Assembly: GCF_001747105.1 (NCBI RefSeq)
Contig: NZ_MDGQ01000003.1
Location: forward strand, 248,001 to 312,000
Reading direction: 5' to 3'
Length of the DNA stretch: 64,000 bases
Origin: Roseivirga misakiensis
GTDB lineage: Bacteria > Bacteroidota > Bacteroidia > Cytophagales > Cyclobacteriaceae
Within the stretch, counting starts at the first letter, position 1. Each line of letters begins with the position of its first letter. A model generated the notes under the pieces. It saw only the letters and a program-made list of their open reading frames with translations. It was not told the DNA's origin and did not search any database. Shown here piece by piece: positions 26,009-34,101 of the stretch. A program made the translations under genes and the position numbers.

Positions 26009-27070
26009 ATGCATACCGTGATCATTATAGGCGCAGGCTTATCAGGCCTTACGACTGCTTTCCAATTAAATAAAGTAGGGATTGAGTGTTTGGTTTTAGA
26101 GGCGAGAGATTTACCCGGTGGAAGAATTAAAACTTTGGACGGTCCCATAGAAATGGGTGCTACTTGGCTGGGTGATCAGCATGGGCATTTACGATCACTG
26201 CTCAAAGCGTTAAAGATTGACCTATTCGAGCAATTCACTCACGGCAAAATATCTTACGAAGCCAAACACGATCAACCTATCCAAGTATTTGACATGCCAG
26301 CTGGCCAAGCTCCTTCTTATCGTATAAAAGGTGGAAGCAGCACGATAATTCACTCCTTGATTGAGCAAATACCAAATGTGGCCATCAGCTATAACGCTAT
26401 TGTCGATCGAATTGAGGAAGTTGATCAAGGTATTACTGTGTATTTGAATAATGGCGAATCTTACAATTCTGAATTTGTAGTGTTAACAACGCCTCCACAA
26501 CTCACACAAGATAAGATCGCATTTGATCCTCCCCTGCCCGAAAGCAAAAGAGCCCTTATGAAAAATACGCATACTTGGATGGGAGAATCTATAAAATATG
26601 CCGTTCGATATAACTCTCCTTTTTGGAAAACCAAAGGCTTTTCAGGAATGGGATTCTCTCAAGCCGGTGTACTTCAAGAAGTTCATGATCATTGCAATTT
26701 TGAAGAAAGCACTTTCGTTCTTAAAGGCTTTTTAAACCCCAACCTAAGAGCATTTAGAAAGACTGATAGGGAACAAATGGTAATTAGTACGCTAGCAAGG
26801 CTGTTTGGTGAAGAAGCCACCGAGTTCATTAGCTACTACGAACATGTTTGGCAAAACGATCACTTTACTTCTATTTCAAATCCTATAGCTGTTGCACCGC
26901 ATCAAAATAACGGACATTCGTTACTGCGAGAGCCATTGTTAGATGGAAAACTAATCTTCTCAGGCACAGAGTCCTCTCCAGTTTATGCTGGCTACATGGA
27001 TGGAGCCGTTTATAGTGGCCTTTTAAGCGCCAAAATGATTACTGATAAATTAGAGAAAGTAAATCCTTAG
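26009..27070 (+). CDS. flavin-dependent amine oxidase family protein
   Basis: A 353-residue FAD enzyme. The N-terminal dinucleotide-binding motif GAGLSGLTTAFQL (8-20) is followed by an acidic end of strand 2 and the GGR motif LPGGRIKTL. The C-terminal 'GTESSPVYAGYMDGAVYSG' closes the FAD site as in monoamine-oxidase-like proteins. The substrate (an amine or another CH-NH/CH-CH donor) is unknown. At 353 residues it is short for the family (usually about 430). Its end overlaps the 3' end of hemB by 4 bases on the opposite strand. Confidence 0.85.
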   Translation: MHTVIIIGAGLSGLTTAFQLNKVGIECLVLEARDLPGGRIKTLDGPIEMGATWLGDQHGHLRSLLKALKIDLFEQFTHGKISYEAKHDQPIQVFDMPAGQAPSYRIKGGSSTIIHSLIEQIPNVAISYNAIVDRIEEVDQGITVYLNNGESYNSEFVVLTTPPQLTQDKIAFDPPLPESKRALMKNTHTWMGESIKYAVRYNSPFWKTKGFSGMGFSQAGVLQEVHDHCNFEESTFVLKGFLNPNLRAFRKTDREQMVISTLARLFGEEATEFISYYEHVWQNDHFTSISNPIAVAPHQNNGHSLLREPLLDGKLIFSGTESSPVYAGYMDGAVYSGLLSAKMITDKLEKVNP

Positions 27071-28032
27071 AGCTGCGCAAATTCTTTTGCGTGGTATGTC
27101 AGGATAATATCCGCACCTGCTCTTTTAATACTGAGCAGCGTTTCTGCCATTACCCGATCATAATCCAACCACCCTTTTTCCGCTGCCGCTTTTAACATGG
27201 CATACTCTCCACTTACGTTGTAGGCGGCGATCGGCTGCGCATAATTATCTTTCAGGAGTTTGATTACATCTAGATAGGCCAAAGCTGGCTTTACCATTAA
27301 AAAATCAGCGCCTTCATCAACGTCTAAATCTGCTTCAATCAAAGCTTCCCGTTGATTGGCAGGATTCATCTGATAGGTCTTTTTATCTCCACTTTTGGGT
27401 GCAGAGTCTAAAGCATCGCGAAAAGGGCCATAAAATGCACTGGCATATTTAGCCGTATAAGACATGATAGAAACTTCCGAAAACCCAGCATCATCCAAAA
27501 CCTCTCTGATGTAGCCAACACGACCATCCATCATATCAGATGGGCCTATGATATCGATACCACAAGCTGCTTGAGATAGTGCTTGTTTACCTAAGACTTC
27601 GAGCGTTTCGTCATTTAGGATTTTACCATTTTCTACAATGCCATCGTGTCCATCGGAACTATAAGGATCCAACGCAACATCGGTCATAATAGCTACCTCA
27701 GGGAATTCCTGTTTGATCTTTTTTAGCGCCTTATGGTAAAAGAAACTAGTGTCATGACTCTTAGTAGCTAGTTTGTCTTTATAATGTTCATCTACCACTG
27801 GGAAAATATCGAAAGTATGAATTCCCAACTTCACACATTCCTCAATTTCCTTTAGCATAGGATCCAAACCAAGTCGAAAAATCCCCGGCATTGAATCAAC
27901 TTCTACTTTGCTACCAGCCCCTTCTAGCAAGAACAGTGGAAATATGAAGTCACTTGTTTTTACTTGCGTTTCTTCCACCATATTTCTGATAGCCGCAGAT
28001 TTTCTATTTCTTCTCGGTCTGATATCCATCAT
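27067..28032 (-). CDS. hemB: porphobilinogen synthase
   Basis: A 321-residue enzyme that joins two 5-aminolevulinate molecules to porphobilinogen in haem synthesis. The two Schiff-base lysines are visible in SYTAKYASAFYGPFRD and MVKPALAYLD. The N-terminus MDIRPRRNRKSAAIRNM is typical; I therefore start at the adjacent ATGs at 28032/28029, not at the upstream extension of this open frame, which would overlap the XRE gene. It lies 61 bases after the XRE regulator on the same strand and may be the last gene of that transcript. Confidence 0.95.
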   Translation of the reverse strand: MMDIRPRRNRKSAAIRNMVEETQVKTSDFIFPLFLLEGAGSKVEVDSMPGIFRLGLDPMLKEIEECVKLGIHTFDIFPVVDEHYKDKLATKSHDTSFFYHKALKKIKQEFPEVAIMTDVALDPYSSDGHDGIVENGKILNDETLEVLGKQALSQAACGIDIIGPSDMMDGRVGYIREVLDDAGFSEVSIMSYTAKYASAFYGPFRDALDSAPKSGDKKTYQMNPANQREALIEADLDVDEGADFLMVKPALAYLDVIKLLKDNYAQPIAAYNVSGEYAMLKAAAEKGWLDYDRVMAETLLSIKRAGADIILTYHAKEFAQL

Positions 28033-28093
28033 TAGAAAGTTATGCCTTAAAGATAGGGCTAAAAGAGGAATTGAGTATAAGGTTTCGGGCCAG

Positions 28094-28303
28094 TTATTCG
28101 TCTGGTTGATACTCAAGAATATCGGCTGGCTGGCAATCAAGTGCCTCACAAATAGCTTGTAATGTACTGAACCTAATTGCCTTAGCTTTACCGGTTTTCA
28201 GGATAGAAAGGTTGGCTAAGGTAATTCCTACGGTCTCCGCCAACTCTTTACTTTGCATTTTACGTTTGGCTAACATTACGTCCAGGTTTACAATGATGGG
28301 CAT
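28094..28303 (-). CDS. XRE/Cro-type transcriptional regulator (YozG-like)
   Basis: A 69-residue single helix-turn-helix protein. The pattern is 'MLAKRKMQSKELAETVGITLANLS' then 'IRFSTLQAICEALDCQPADILEYQ', as in the small regulators that are often encoded next to DUF2975 membrane proteins. It begins two bases after the DUF2975 stop. It probably autoregulates the cluster (inference). Confidence 0.9.
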   Translation of the reverse strand: MPIIVNLDVMLAKRKMQSKELAETVGITLANLSILKTGKAKAIRFSTLQAICEALDCQPADILEYQPDE

Positions 28304-28305
28304 AG

Positions 28306-28947
28306 TTATATCGTTAGCTCCTGTTCTTCTTTCAACTTAAGGCCATGCTCAAAAGCGTTGGCGATTAGGAGAATCATTAAACCCAAAAAGAAATATGAGT
28401 ATATGAAATCGAAATTGAGAGAAAAACCACTACTGATTTTATACATCCCTTCTATCACAAGGTTCTTATCAATAAAACTGATATAGAGCCATCGATAAAC
28501 CCAAACTGCAACCTGTACTATCATAAATGTAAGCCCCATGTACCGCAACCTCTTAACATTCGCTAAACTAAAGAACTCTCGCTCCTCAATTGACCTTAAA
28601 AGCTTGACTAATAAAGATATAAATAGGAACACGGCCGTACTGATACCTATCAAAGGCAGCTTACTAAGGTAAAATGGCAATTCTTCACCGAAAATGGAGA
28701 AGTAATAATTTTTTGGGGTAATGCTCCCTGAAGCGAAAGGTACTCCCTTAAATGAGCCAGAAACTTTCGTAAATGCGTCAACAGTTGAATCAAATCCATA
28801 GCGCTCTCCAAGTTCTAAGCTCATAGGTGTTTCCAATTTTTTTGTTAAAGCACCGATTAACAAAAATCCCAGAATAATGACTAAAAGGATCTTGCTCATT
28901 TCCAATATAAAAATACATACAGATGTGATCAGTCTATTCCACCTCAT
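28306..28947 (-). CDS. DUF2975 membrane protein (copy B)
   Basis: A 213-residue, four-helix membrane protein. Hydrophobic segments are visible near 5-30, 95-115, 130-150 and 180-200, and a C-terminal soluble tail ends AFEHGLKLKEEQELTI. This tail and the topology match DUF2975, a family of unknown function commonly paired with XRE regulators. The paralogue at 30191-30991 ends in a nearly identical tail. It lies 3 bases downstream of the CPBP gene and immediately upstream of the regulator. Confidence 0.82.
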   Translation of the reverse strand: MRWNRLITSVCIFILEMSKILLVIILGFLLIGALTKKLETPMSLELGERYGFDSTVDAFTKVSGSFKGVPFASGSITPKNYYFSIFGEELPFYLSKLPLIGISTAVFLFISLLVKLLRSIEEREFFSLANVKRLRYMGLTFMIVQVAVWVYRWLYISFIDKNLVIEGMYKISSGFSLNFDFIYSYFFLGLMILLIANAFEHGLKLKEEQELTI

Positions 28948-28950
28948 GGT

Positions 28951-29775
28951 TTAATTCTCTTTATTTATTAATTGTAAAATTTCAACTCTATTCACGAGTC
29001 TAATCATGTAAACTCCGCCTAGAGCAATAAACCCAAACAGCCCCAGAGTCAATGCTATACTTGCCCAATCAGTTGCCGTATCTGCCACTTGGGTTACCTT
29101 TTCAGTTGTTTGCGGCTTCAGCACATCTTTGCCGAAACCTACGTTGATCAAAAAATGGATAATCAATGGAAATACAATATTTCTAGTTCTAAGCATCAAA
29201 CCTCCTAAAAAAATGCCGATACACACGGCAAAAATCACTTGACTTGTGATTCCAGAAAAGTTATCTGGTTCCCTGAAAAGGTTCAGGTAATGAAGCACTC
29301 CAAAAATCAATGCGGTAAGGCTAACGCTAACTAGAAACAACCTCTTCTTTTCTGACCGAATTTGAATAATTAAAGGAAGGACCAATCCTCTAAATACAAA
29401 TTCCTCAATAGTCGCAACCAGTAGATTGTTAATCAAAAATAGACTCAAAAGACTTATTCCAGCGTTTCTATACGTATCTAAGTCTCCAAATATTGCCATA
29501 GAAACGATCAGCATGGGTATTATCAAAGGCATCAAATTTTGCCACTCAAATTTCCAGTCTTTGCCCAAAAAGTTCTGAAACCTAAGTCGACGGATGAGAT
29601 AAATTGAGGCAAACAGAATTAAAAGTCTTGCCCCAATTCCTGCCATTAGCTTTATTTCTTGTTCATTGTCAAAGAATTGACTTAGCAAGCGCCTAAATGG
29701 TACGGCTAATGCCAGCAACACGGCAAAGCCCAAACTAATAGCAGCTATCCAATATGTGTTTCGTTTAATAATCAC
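28951..29775 (-). CDS. CPBP family intramembrane metalloprotease
   Basis: A 274-residue protein with about eight hydrophobic segments. CPBP (Abi/Rce1-type) motifs are present: EEFVFRG (motif 1, EExxxR), FGVLHYLNL (motif 2, FxxxH) and HFLINVG (motif 3, HxxxN). These are expected to hold catalytic Glu and His residues for CAAX-like or signal-peptide-like intramembrane proteolysis; some relatives give self-immunity to bacteriocins. The substrate is unknown. It sits in the middle of the DUF2975 cluster, with DUF2975 copy B 3 bases downstream. Confidence 0.88.
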   Translation of the reverse strand: MIIKRNTYWIAAISLGFAVLLALAVPFRRLLSQFFDNEQEIKLMAGIGARLLILFASIYLIRRLRFQNFLGKDWKFEWQNLMPLIIPMLIVSMAIFGDLDTYRNAGISLLSLFLINNLLVATIEEFVFRGLVLPLIIQIRSEKKRLFLVSVSLTALIFGVLHYLNLFREPDNFSGITSQVIFAVCIGIFLGGLMLRTRNIVFPLIIHFLINVGFGKDVLKPQTTEKVTQVADTATDWASIALTLGLFGFIALGGVYMIRLVNRVEILQLINKEN

Positions 29776-29795
29776 TGATCGTTTCTATTGATAGA

Positions 29796-30170
29796 TTAGT
29801 CTCGAATTTTGTTGATCAAACCGACGCCAAACGGCACCCTAACACCGCTGTCATAATTTCTAAAAAATCCGAAGTCATTATACCCTAGTGAGGACTTTCG
29901 GGCTTCCCCTTTAAAACCATCTCCGCAATCTACTTTGAATGAAATGGCCTTTAACATTCCATTGTCATCAAAAGAGAGTCTGGAGTAAGAGAGTTCTACC
30001 TCTTTCTTTTTCAAGTCAGCCTTAATTTCGGCCAAATCATCAAAAGTCATTTTTCGATCAAATACTACTTCAATGTTTTCTTTATTCGATTCGCTTTGAC
30101 TTTGCTTGATAGGTAAATCAGCTGATAAGAGGCTTACTAATAGTACTAGAGTATAAATTGTTGTTTTCAT
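29796..30170 (-). CDS. small secreted protein in the DUF2975 cluster
   Basis: A 124-residue protein with a signal peptide (TTIYTLVLLVSLLSADLP). The mature part is hydrophilic and has the pattern 'VVFDRKMTFDDLAEIKADLKKKEVELSY', seen in short peptides tied to BlaR1-like or M56-type proteins, but the match is weak. No catalytic residues are visible. It is 20 bases after DUF2975 copy A and 20 bases before the CPBP gene, so it is probably co-expressed and could be a substrate or partner of the protease (inference). Confidence 0.6.
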   Translation of the reverse strand: MKTTIYTLVLLVSLLSADLPIKQSQSESNKENIEVVFDRKMTFDDLAEIKADLKKKEVELSYSRLSFDDNGMLKAISFKVDCGDGFKGEARKSSLGYNDFGFFRNYDSGVRVPFGVGLINKIRD

Positions 30171-30190
30171 AATTTTTGAGTTGTGAATAT

Positions 30191-30991
30191 TTAAATAGTT
30201 AATTCCTGTTCTTTTCTTAGTCTTAAACCTTGCTTAAAAGCCTGTGAAATGAGCAAAAGCATTAGGCCAACAAACAAGTATTGAAATTGAAATTCCGTGT
30301 CCTTTGTTACCAGCTGATAACCGGCAGGTAATGACAAATCATCTGGTATAATGAGGTTATGGACCAGCCCGTTGATAATGGCCAAAACAATCGGTAAAGC
30401 CACATAAAGGATACCCAGTTTGGTAAAGACGCCTACATTGGATTCCTCAAAAAAATTACCGTCAGCCGTATTTTTGATCAGTTTTCTCAACCAAATCAGC
30501 TGTAGAAAAAAGAATAACCATGAAGCAAATATCAGCAGGCGAGCGAGGTTATTGAAGAAACCAATCCGCTCAGCTGAGATTGGAACAGAAAACGTTTCGG
30601 AAACATTCGGCATAAAGGATTCACCTTTAGCAGTCTTCACTTCCAAAAAATCAGCCTTGGTTGCATTGCTGTAATCGAAGCTTTTTCCAATCTTATCACT
30701 ACTGAGCATAAAGGCATCTATCAAAACTTCTCCATCTCTGTAAATAAAAAAGTAGTCCAGATCATAAAACCTATTACTTAGTTTATGATACTCTGTCATA
30801 CTAAGCGCTCCTTCCAGGTTTCGCTCCTTCTGAGACTTCTCAATTGGAGCATAAATTTCATGAACGAGTATGAATGATATGAATATCACAATGCTCCCTA
30901 TCATGGCGATGTTGACTATCCAAAGCAGTACTTTCGAGATTTTCATTCTAACTAATTTTTCGAAATGTAATAAATATTTATTGATAAACAA
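30191..30991 (-). CDS. DUF2975 membrane protein (copy A)
   Basis: A 266-residue paralogue of copy B. Hydrophobic segments lie near 20-45, 150-172, 195-215 and 235-255. The longer extracytoplasmic loop after the first helix (about 50-145) holds the extra residues. The tail AFKQGLRLRKEQELTI nearly repeats that of copy B. It is the first gene of the minus-strand cluster and is divergent from the large barrel gene at 31065. Confidence 0.8.
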   Translation of the reverse strand: MFINKYLLHFEKLVRMKISKVLLWIVNIAMIGSIVIFISFILVHEIYAPIEKSQKERNLEGALSMTEYHKLSNRFYDLDYFFIYRDGEVLIDAFMLSSDKIGKSFDYSNATKADFLEVKTAKGESFMPNVSETFSVPISAERIGFFNNLARLLIFASWLFFFLQLIWLRKLIKNTADGNFFEESNVGVFTKLGILYVALPIVLAIINGLVHNLIIPDDLSLPAGYQLVTKDTEFQFQYLFVGLMLLLISQAFKQGLRLRKEQELTI

Positions 30992-31064
30992 TAATTACTT
31001 ATTGTATTTCAGATCAATTAAACTTTCGATGACCATGGATGTCTAAAACCCAAATCTCAACAAC

Positions 31065-33983
31065 ATGCGTCATTTTTTAACAGTATTACTACTTACAATA
31101 TCATTTTCAGCATCGGCCCAATATTGGGTAATCAAGGGTAACGTTTTGGATAGTACCCAGAACAAACCACTGAAATTTGCCACAGTGCTTTTTATCAATT
31201 TGGCCGATTCTACTGCCAAAGCATATTCCACTAATGACTTAGGAGGGTTTAGAATATCGAACGTGGTAAACGGCAGGTATCAACTGTCTATTTCCTATGT
31301 AGGATTCAAAAAATACGCTAAGAATTTCGAGATAAAGGACGGATCACTCAACCTTGGCAATATTCAATTAGGACTTGATGCTAAGAACCTACAAGAGGTA
31401 ACCGTAGAGGGACTTACAGAACGGATTCGACAAAATGGTGATACTACAGAAATTAATGCCGCAGCATACAAGGTAAATCCAGATGCAACTGCGGAAGACC
31501 TAATCGAAAAAATGCCGAGCGTGGTCATTTCAAATGGGCAAGTTCAAGCCCAAGGTGAAAATGTGTCACGCGTTTTGGTTGATGGTAGGGAGTTCTTTGG
31601 CGATGATCCCAATGCTGCTTTAAAGAATCTACCTGCTGAAATGATTGAACGCATCCAAATTTATGATCAAGCGAGTGATCAGGCCCAATTTACGGGTTTC
31701 CTAGATGGAGAAACCTCTAAAACCATGAACATCATAACCAAGGCGAGTATGCGGAATGGTGAATTTGGCAGGGTTTACGCTGGTGCAGGTACAGATGAAA
31801 CGTATAATATTGGTGGTAGCATCAACCTTTTTAGGCCCAAGGCTCGAACTACAATACTCGCCCAAACAAATAACATTAACATACAAAACTTCTCGACTAG
31901 CGATCTCTTGGGGATAACTTCTGGCGGCGGTAGACGAGGCCGTGGCGGTAGAGGCGGCGGAGGTGGAGGTGGAGGCGCTGGCGGTGGCGGCGGTGCTAGA
32001 TTCACCAACGGTGGAAATGCCAGTAACTTTCAAGTAGGCCAGCAAGGGGGAATTAATGAAACCCGTGCGGTCGGGATAAATTACTCTTATGAGGATCAAA
32101 AACGGATAAAATTCAGCGGTAGCTATTTCTTTAATCAATCTGACAACTCATCTGATGAATCGATATTCAGACAGTTTACTTTACCGGAAAACGAGGGTCA
32201 GACTTATGCAGAAAATAGTTTTTCCCCTAGTCGAAATACCAATCATCGCTTCAGTGGCCAATTAGAATATAAAATCAATGATAAGAACTCGATTATCATG
32301 CGTCCTAGGTTCACTTTTCAAGACAACTCTGGCTCTGCATTAGTAACTGGAACTACTCAATTAGGAGACGAATTATTGAATCAGATCAATACCGAAAATA
32401 CGTCGGCATTAGAAGCTTTTAGCTTTAGCAACAACATACTTTTCAGACACTCTTTCGAAAAACGTGGCAGAACTTTCTCGATAAACTTAAATACAGGACT
32501 GAATAACAATAACGGAGAGAGCTTCTTACTCTCAGAAACAGACTTTTTCGTTGGAACGGGCAGATCAACGGATTTCAATCAATTCTCGGATGCTAACACC
32601 GACGGGTTTAACATGCGGGTGAATGCTACCTATACAGAACCATTAGCTGATAGAAGCTCAGTATTATTTACATATGCTTACAGCTATCAGTTTAACGATA
32701 CCGACACTGAAACTTTCGATTTTAACGAAGGGAACGATGGTTATACAGATTTGAATATTCCGCTAAGTAACACATTCGAAAATGACTATTATACTCATAG
32801 AGGTACAATAGGTTATAACCTCAGAGGAGAGAAATCTACCTTTACACTTAGAGGAACTATACAGCATGCTATTTTGGATAATGATCAGACCTTCCCTTTC
32901 GAGGATAATGTGGATCGTCAATTCAACAACTTTATACCGAACATAAGCTACAGATATAGAGTAGGCAGATCGAGCAACTTTACTTTTAACTATCGAGCAT
33001 CAACAAACTCACCGTCTGTTACACAACTACAAAGCGTGATTGATAATACGGATCCTTTGAACATTTCTGCCGGTAATCCAGAGCTTGATCAGCGTTACCA
33101 GCACTCGGCAACTATTCGCTATAATAAAATCAATACCGAAAGTTCGCATAGCTTTTTCACCTTATTGAGCAGTACTTTTTCAGATAACTATATCGGAAAT
33201 AGCACTACAATTGCATCAAGAGGAAATACAGTCGTAGATGGAATAAACCTACAGCCAGGCGCTACTTTTAGCAAACCTGTAAACCTAGAAGGTTATTGGA
33301 ATGTAAGAAGCTTTATCTCATACGGAATGCCTTTAGGCTTTATCAAATCCAATCTAAATTTTACGGGTACGGTATCATATACCCAAACTCCCGAATTGAT
33401 TAACGATGAACTTAACAAAGCGCAAACTCCTGCTGTAGGCATTGGTCTTGTATTAAGTAGTAACATCAGTGAAAAAGTCGATTTTACACTTTCAAGCAAC
33501 TCTACATTTAGCTCGGTATCGAATACGCTACAAACTACAGCCAACACAGAATTCTTTACCCAAGCGACTAGGTTAAGATTAAACTGGATTTTCGGGCCAA
33601 GTTTCGTGTTCCGTTCTACTGTTAGCCATACGGCAAACTCAGGTTTAGCAGATGGATTTAATCAAAATTTTATACTCTGGAATATGGAGGCGGGTAAGAA
33701 GTTCTTGAAAGACAAAGCTGAATTGAAGCTAACAATCTTTGACTTACTCAAGCAAAACCAAAACATACGCCGATCGATCACTGGTTCGTATATCGAGGAT
33801 AACCAAACTCAAATCTTGACTCAATATTTCATGCTATCATTTGTCTACAATATTCGATCGTTCGGACAAGGACAGGCACCAGTTGAAAACGATAGACTTC
33901 AAGAGTTAAGACGTCGTTTTGGAAATGGTCAAGGTGGATTCGGTGGCCGTGGAGGTCGAGGAGGGGGAAATGGTGAATGGTAA
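31065..33983 (+). CDS. outer-membrane beta-barrel protein with Gly/Arg-rich segments
   Basis: A 972-residue TonB-receptor-like protein. Signal peptide (about 1-18), CarboxypepD_reg-like domain (about 22-105; 'GNVLDSTQNKPLKFATVLF'), plug domain (about 120-225; 'EDLIEKMPSVVISNGQVQAQGENVSRVLVDGREFFGDDP' in overall order), then a barrel. Two unusual segments occur: a glycine/arginine-rich stretch near 287-312 and a C-terminal RGG-like tail after the barrel. No canonical TonB box was identified. The function may be uptake or adhesion. A close paralogue follows directly. Confidence 0.85.
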   Translation: MRHFLTVLLLTISFSASAQYWVIKGNVLDSTQNKPLKFATVLFINLADSTAKAYSTNDLGGFRISNVVNGRYQLSISYVGFKKYAKNFEIKDGSLNLGNIQLGLDAKNLQEVTVEGLTERIRQNGDTTEINAAAYKVNPDATAEDLIEKMPSVVISNGQVQAQGENVSRVLVDGREFFGDDPNAALKNLPAEMIERIQIYDQASDQAQFTGFLDGETSKTMNIITKASMRNGEFGRVYAGAGTDETYNIGGSINLFRPKARTTILAQTNNINIQNFSTSDLLGITSGGGRRGRGGRGGGGGGGGAGGGGGARFTNGGNASNFQVGQQGGINETRAVGINYSYEDQKRIKFSGSYFFNQSDNSSDESIFRQFTLPENEGQTYAENSFSPSRNTNHRFSGQLEYKINDKNSIIMRPRFTFQDNSGSALVTGTTQLGDELLNQINTENTSALEAFSFSNNILFRHSFEKRGRTFSINLNTGLNNNNGESFLLSETDFFVGTGRSTDFNQFSDANTDGFNMRVNATYTEPLADRSSVLFTYAYSYQFNDTDTETFDFNEGNDGYTDLNIPLSNTFENDYYTHRGTIGYNLRGEKSTFTLRGTIQHAILDNDQTFPFEDNVDRQFNNFIPNISYRYRVGRSSNFTFNYRASTNSPSVTQLQSVIDNTDPLNISAGNPELDQRYQHSATIRYNKINTESSHSFFTLLSSTFSDNYIGNSTTIASRGNTVVDGINLQPGATFSKPVNLEGYWNVRSFISYGMPLGFIKSNLNFTGTVSYTQTPELINDELNKAQTPAVGIGLVLSSNISEKVDFTLSSNSTFSSVSNTLQTTANTEFFTQATRLRLNWIFGPSFVFRSTVSHTANSGLADGFNQNFILWNMEAGKKFLKDKAELKLTIFDLLKQNQNIRRSITGSYIEDNQTQILTQYFMLSFVYNIRSFGQGQAPVENDRLQELRRRFGNGQGGFGGRGGRGGGNGEW

Positions 33984-34101
33984 TCAATTCACACCATAAT
34001 TCTTACCATTAACAAAAATTATCACCCATTTAAGATTAATTTACAATTAAGTCATTTAAAAAGCCGTTTTTACAACTACCTTCATAGGTATACATTCGGC
34101 T

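Noticed and set aside
28033-28149. Upstream extension of the hemB frame overlapping the XRE gene
   Set aside because: HemB starts at MDIRPRRNRK; the extension has no family similarity.
31701-32138. Long minus-strand frames opposite the Gly-rich barrel gene, including a Pro/Ala/Ser-rich one
   Set aside because: They are antisense shadows of the repetitive GGC/GGT codons and have no leader or homology-like features.
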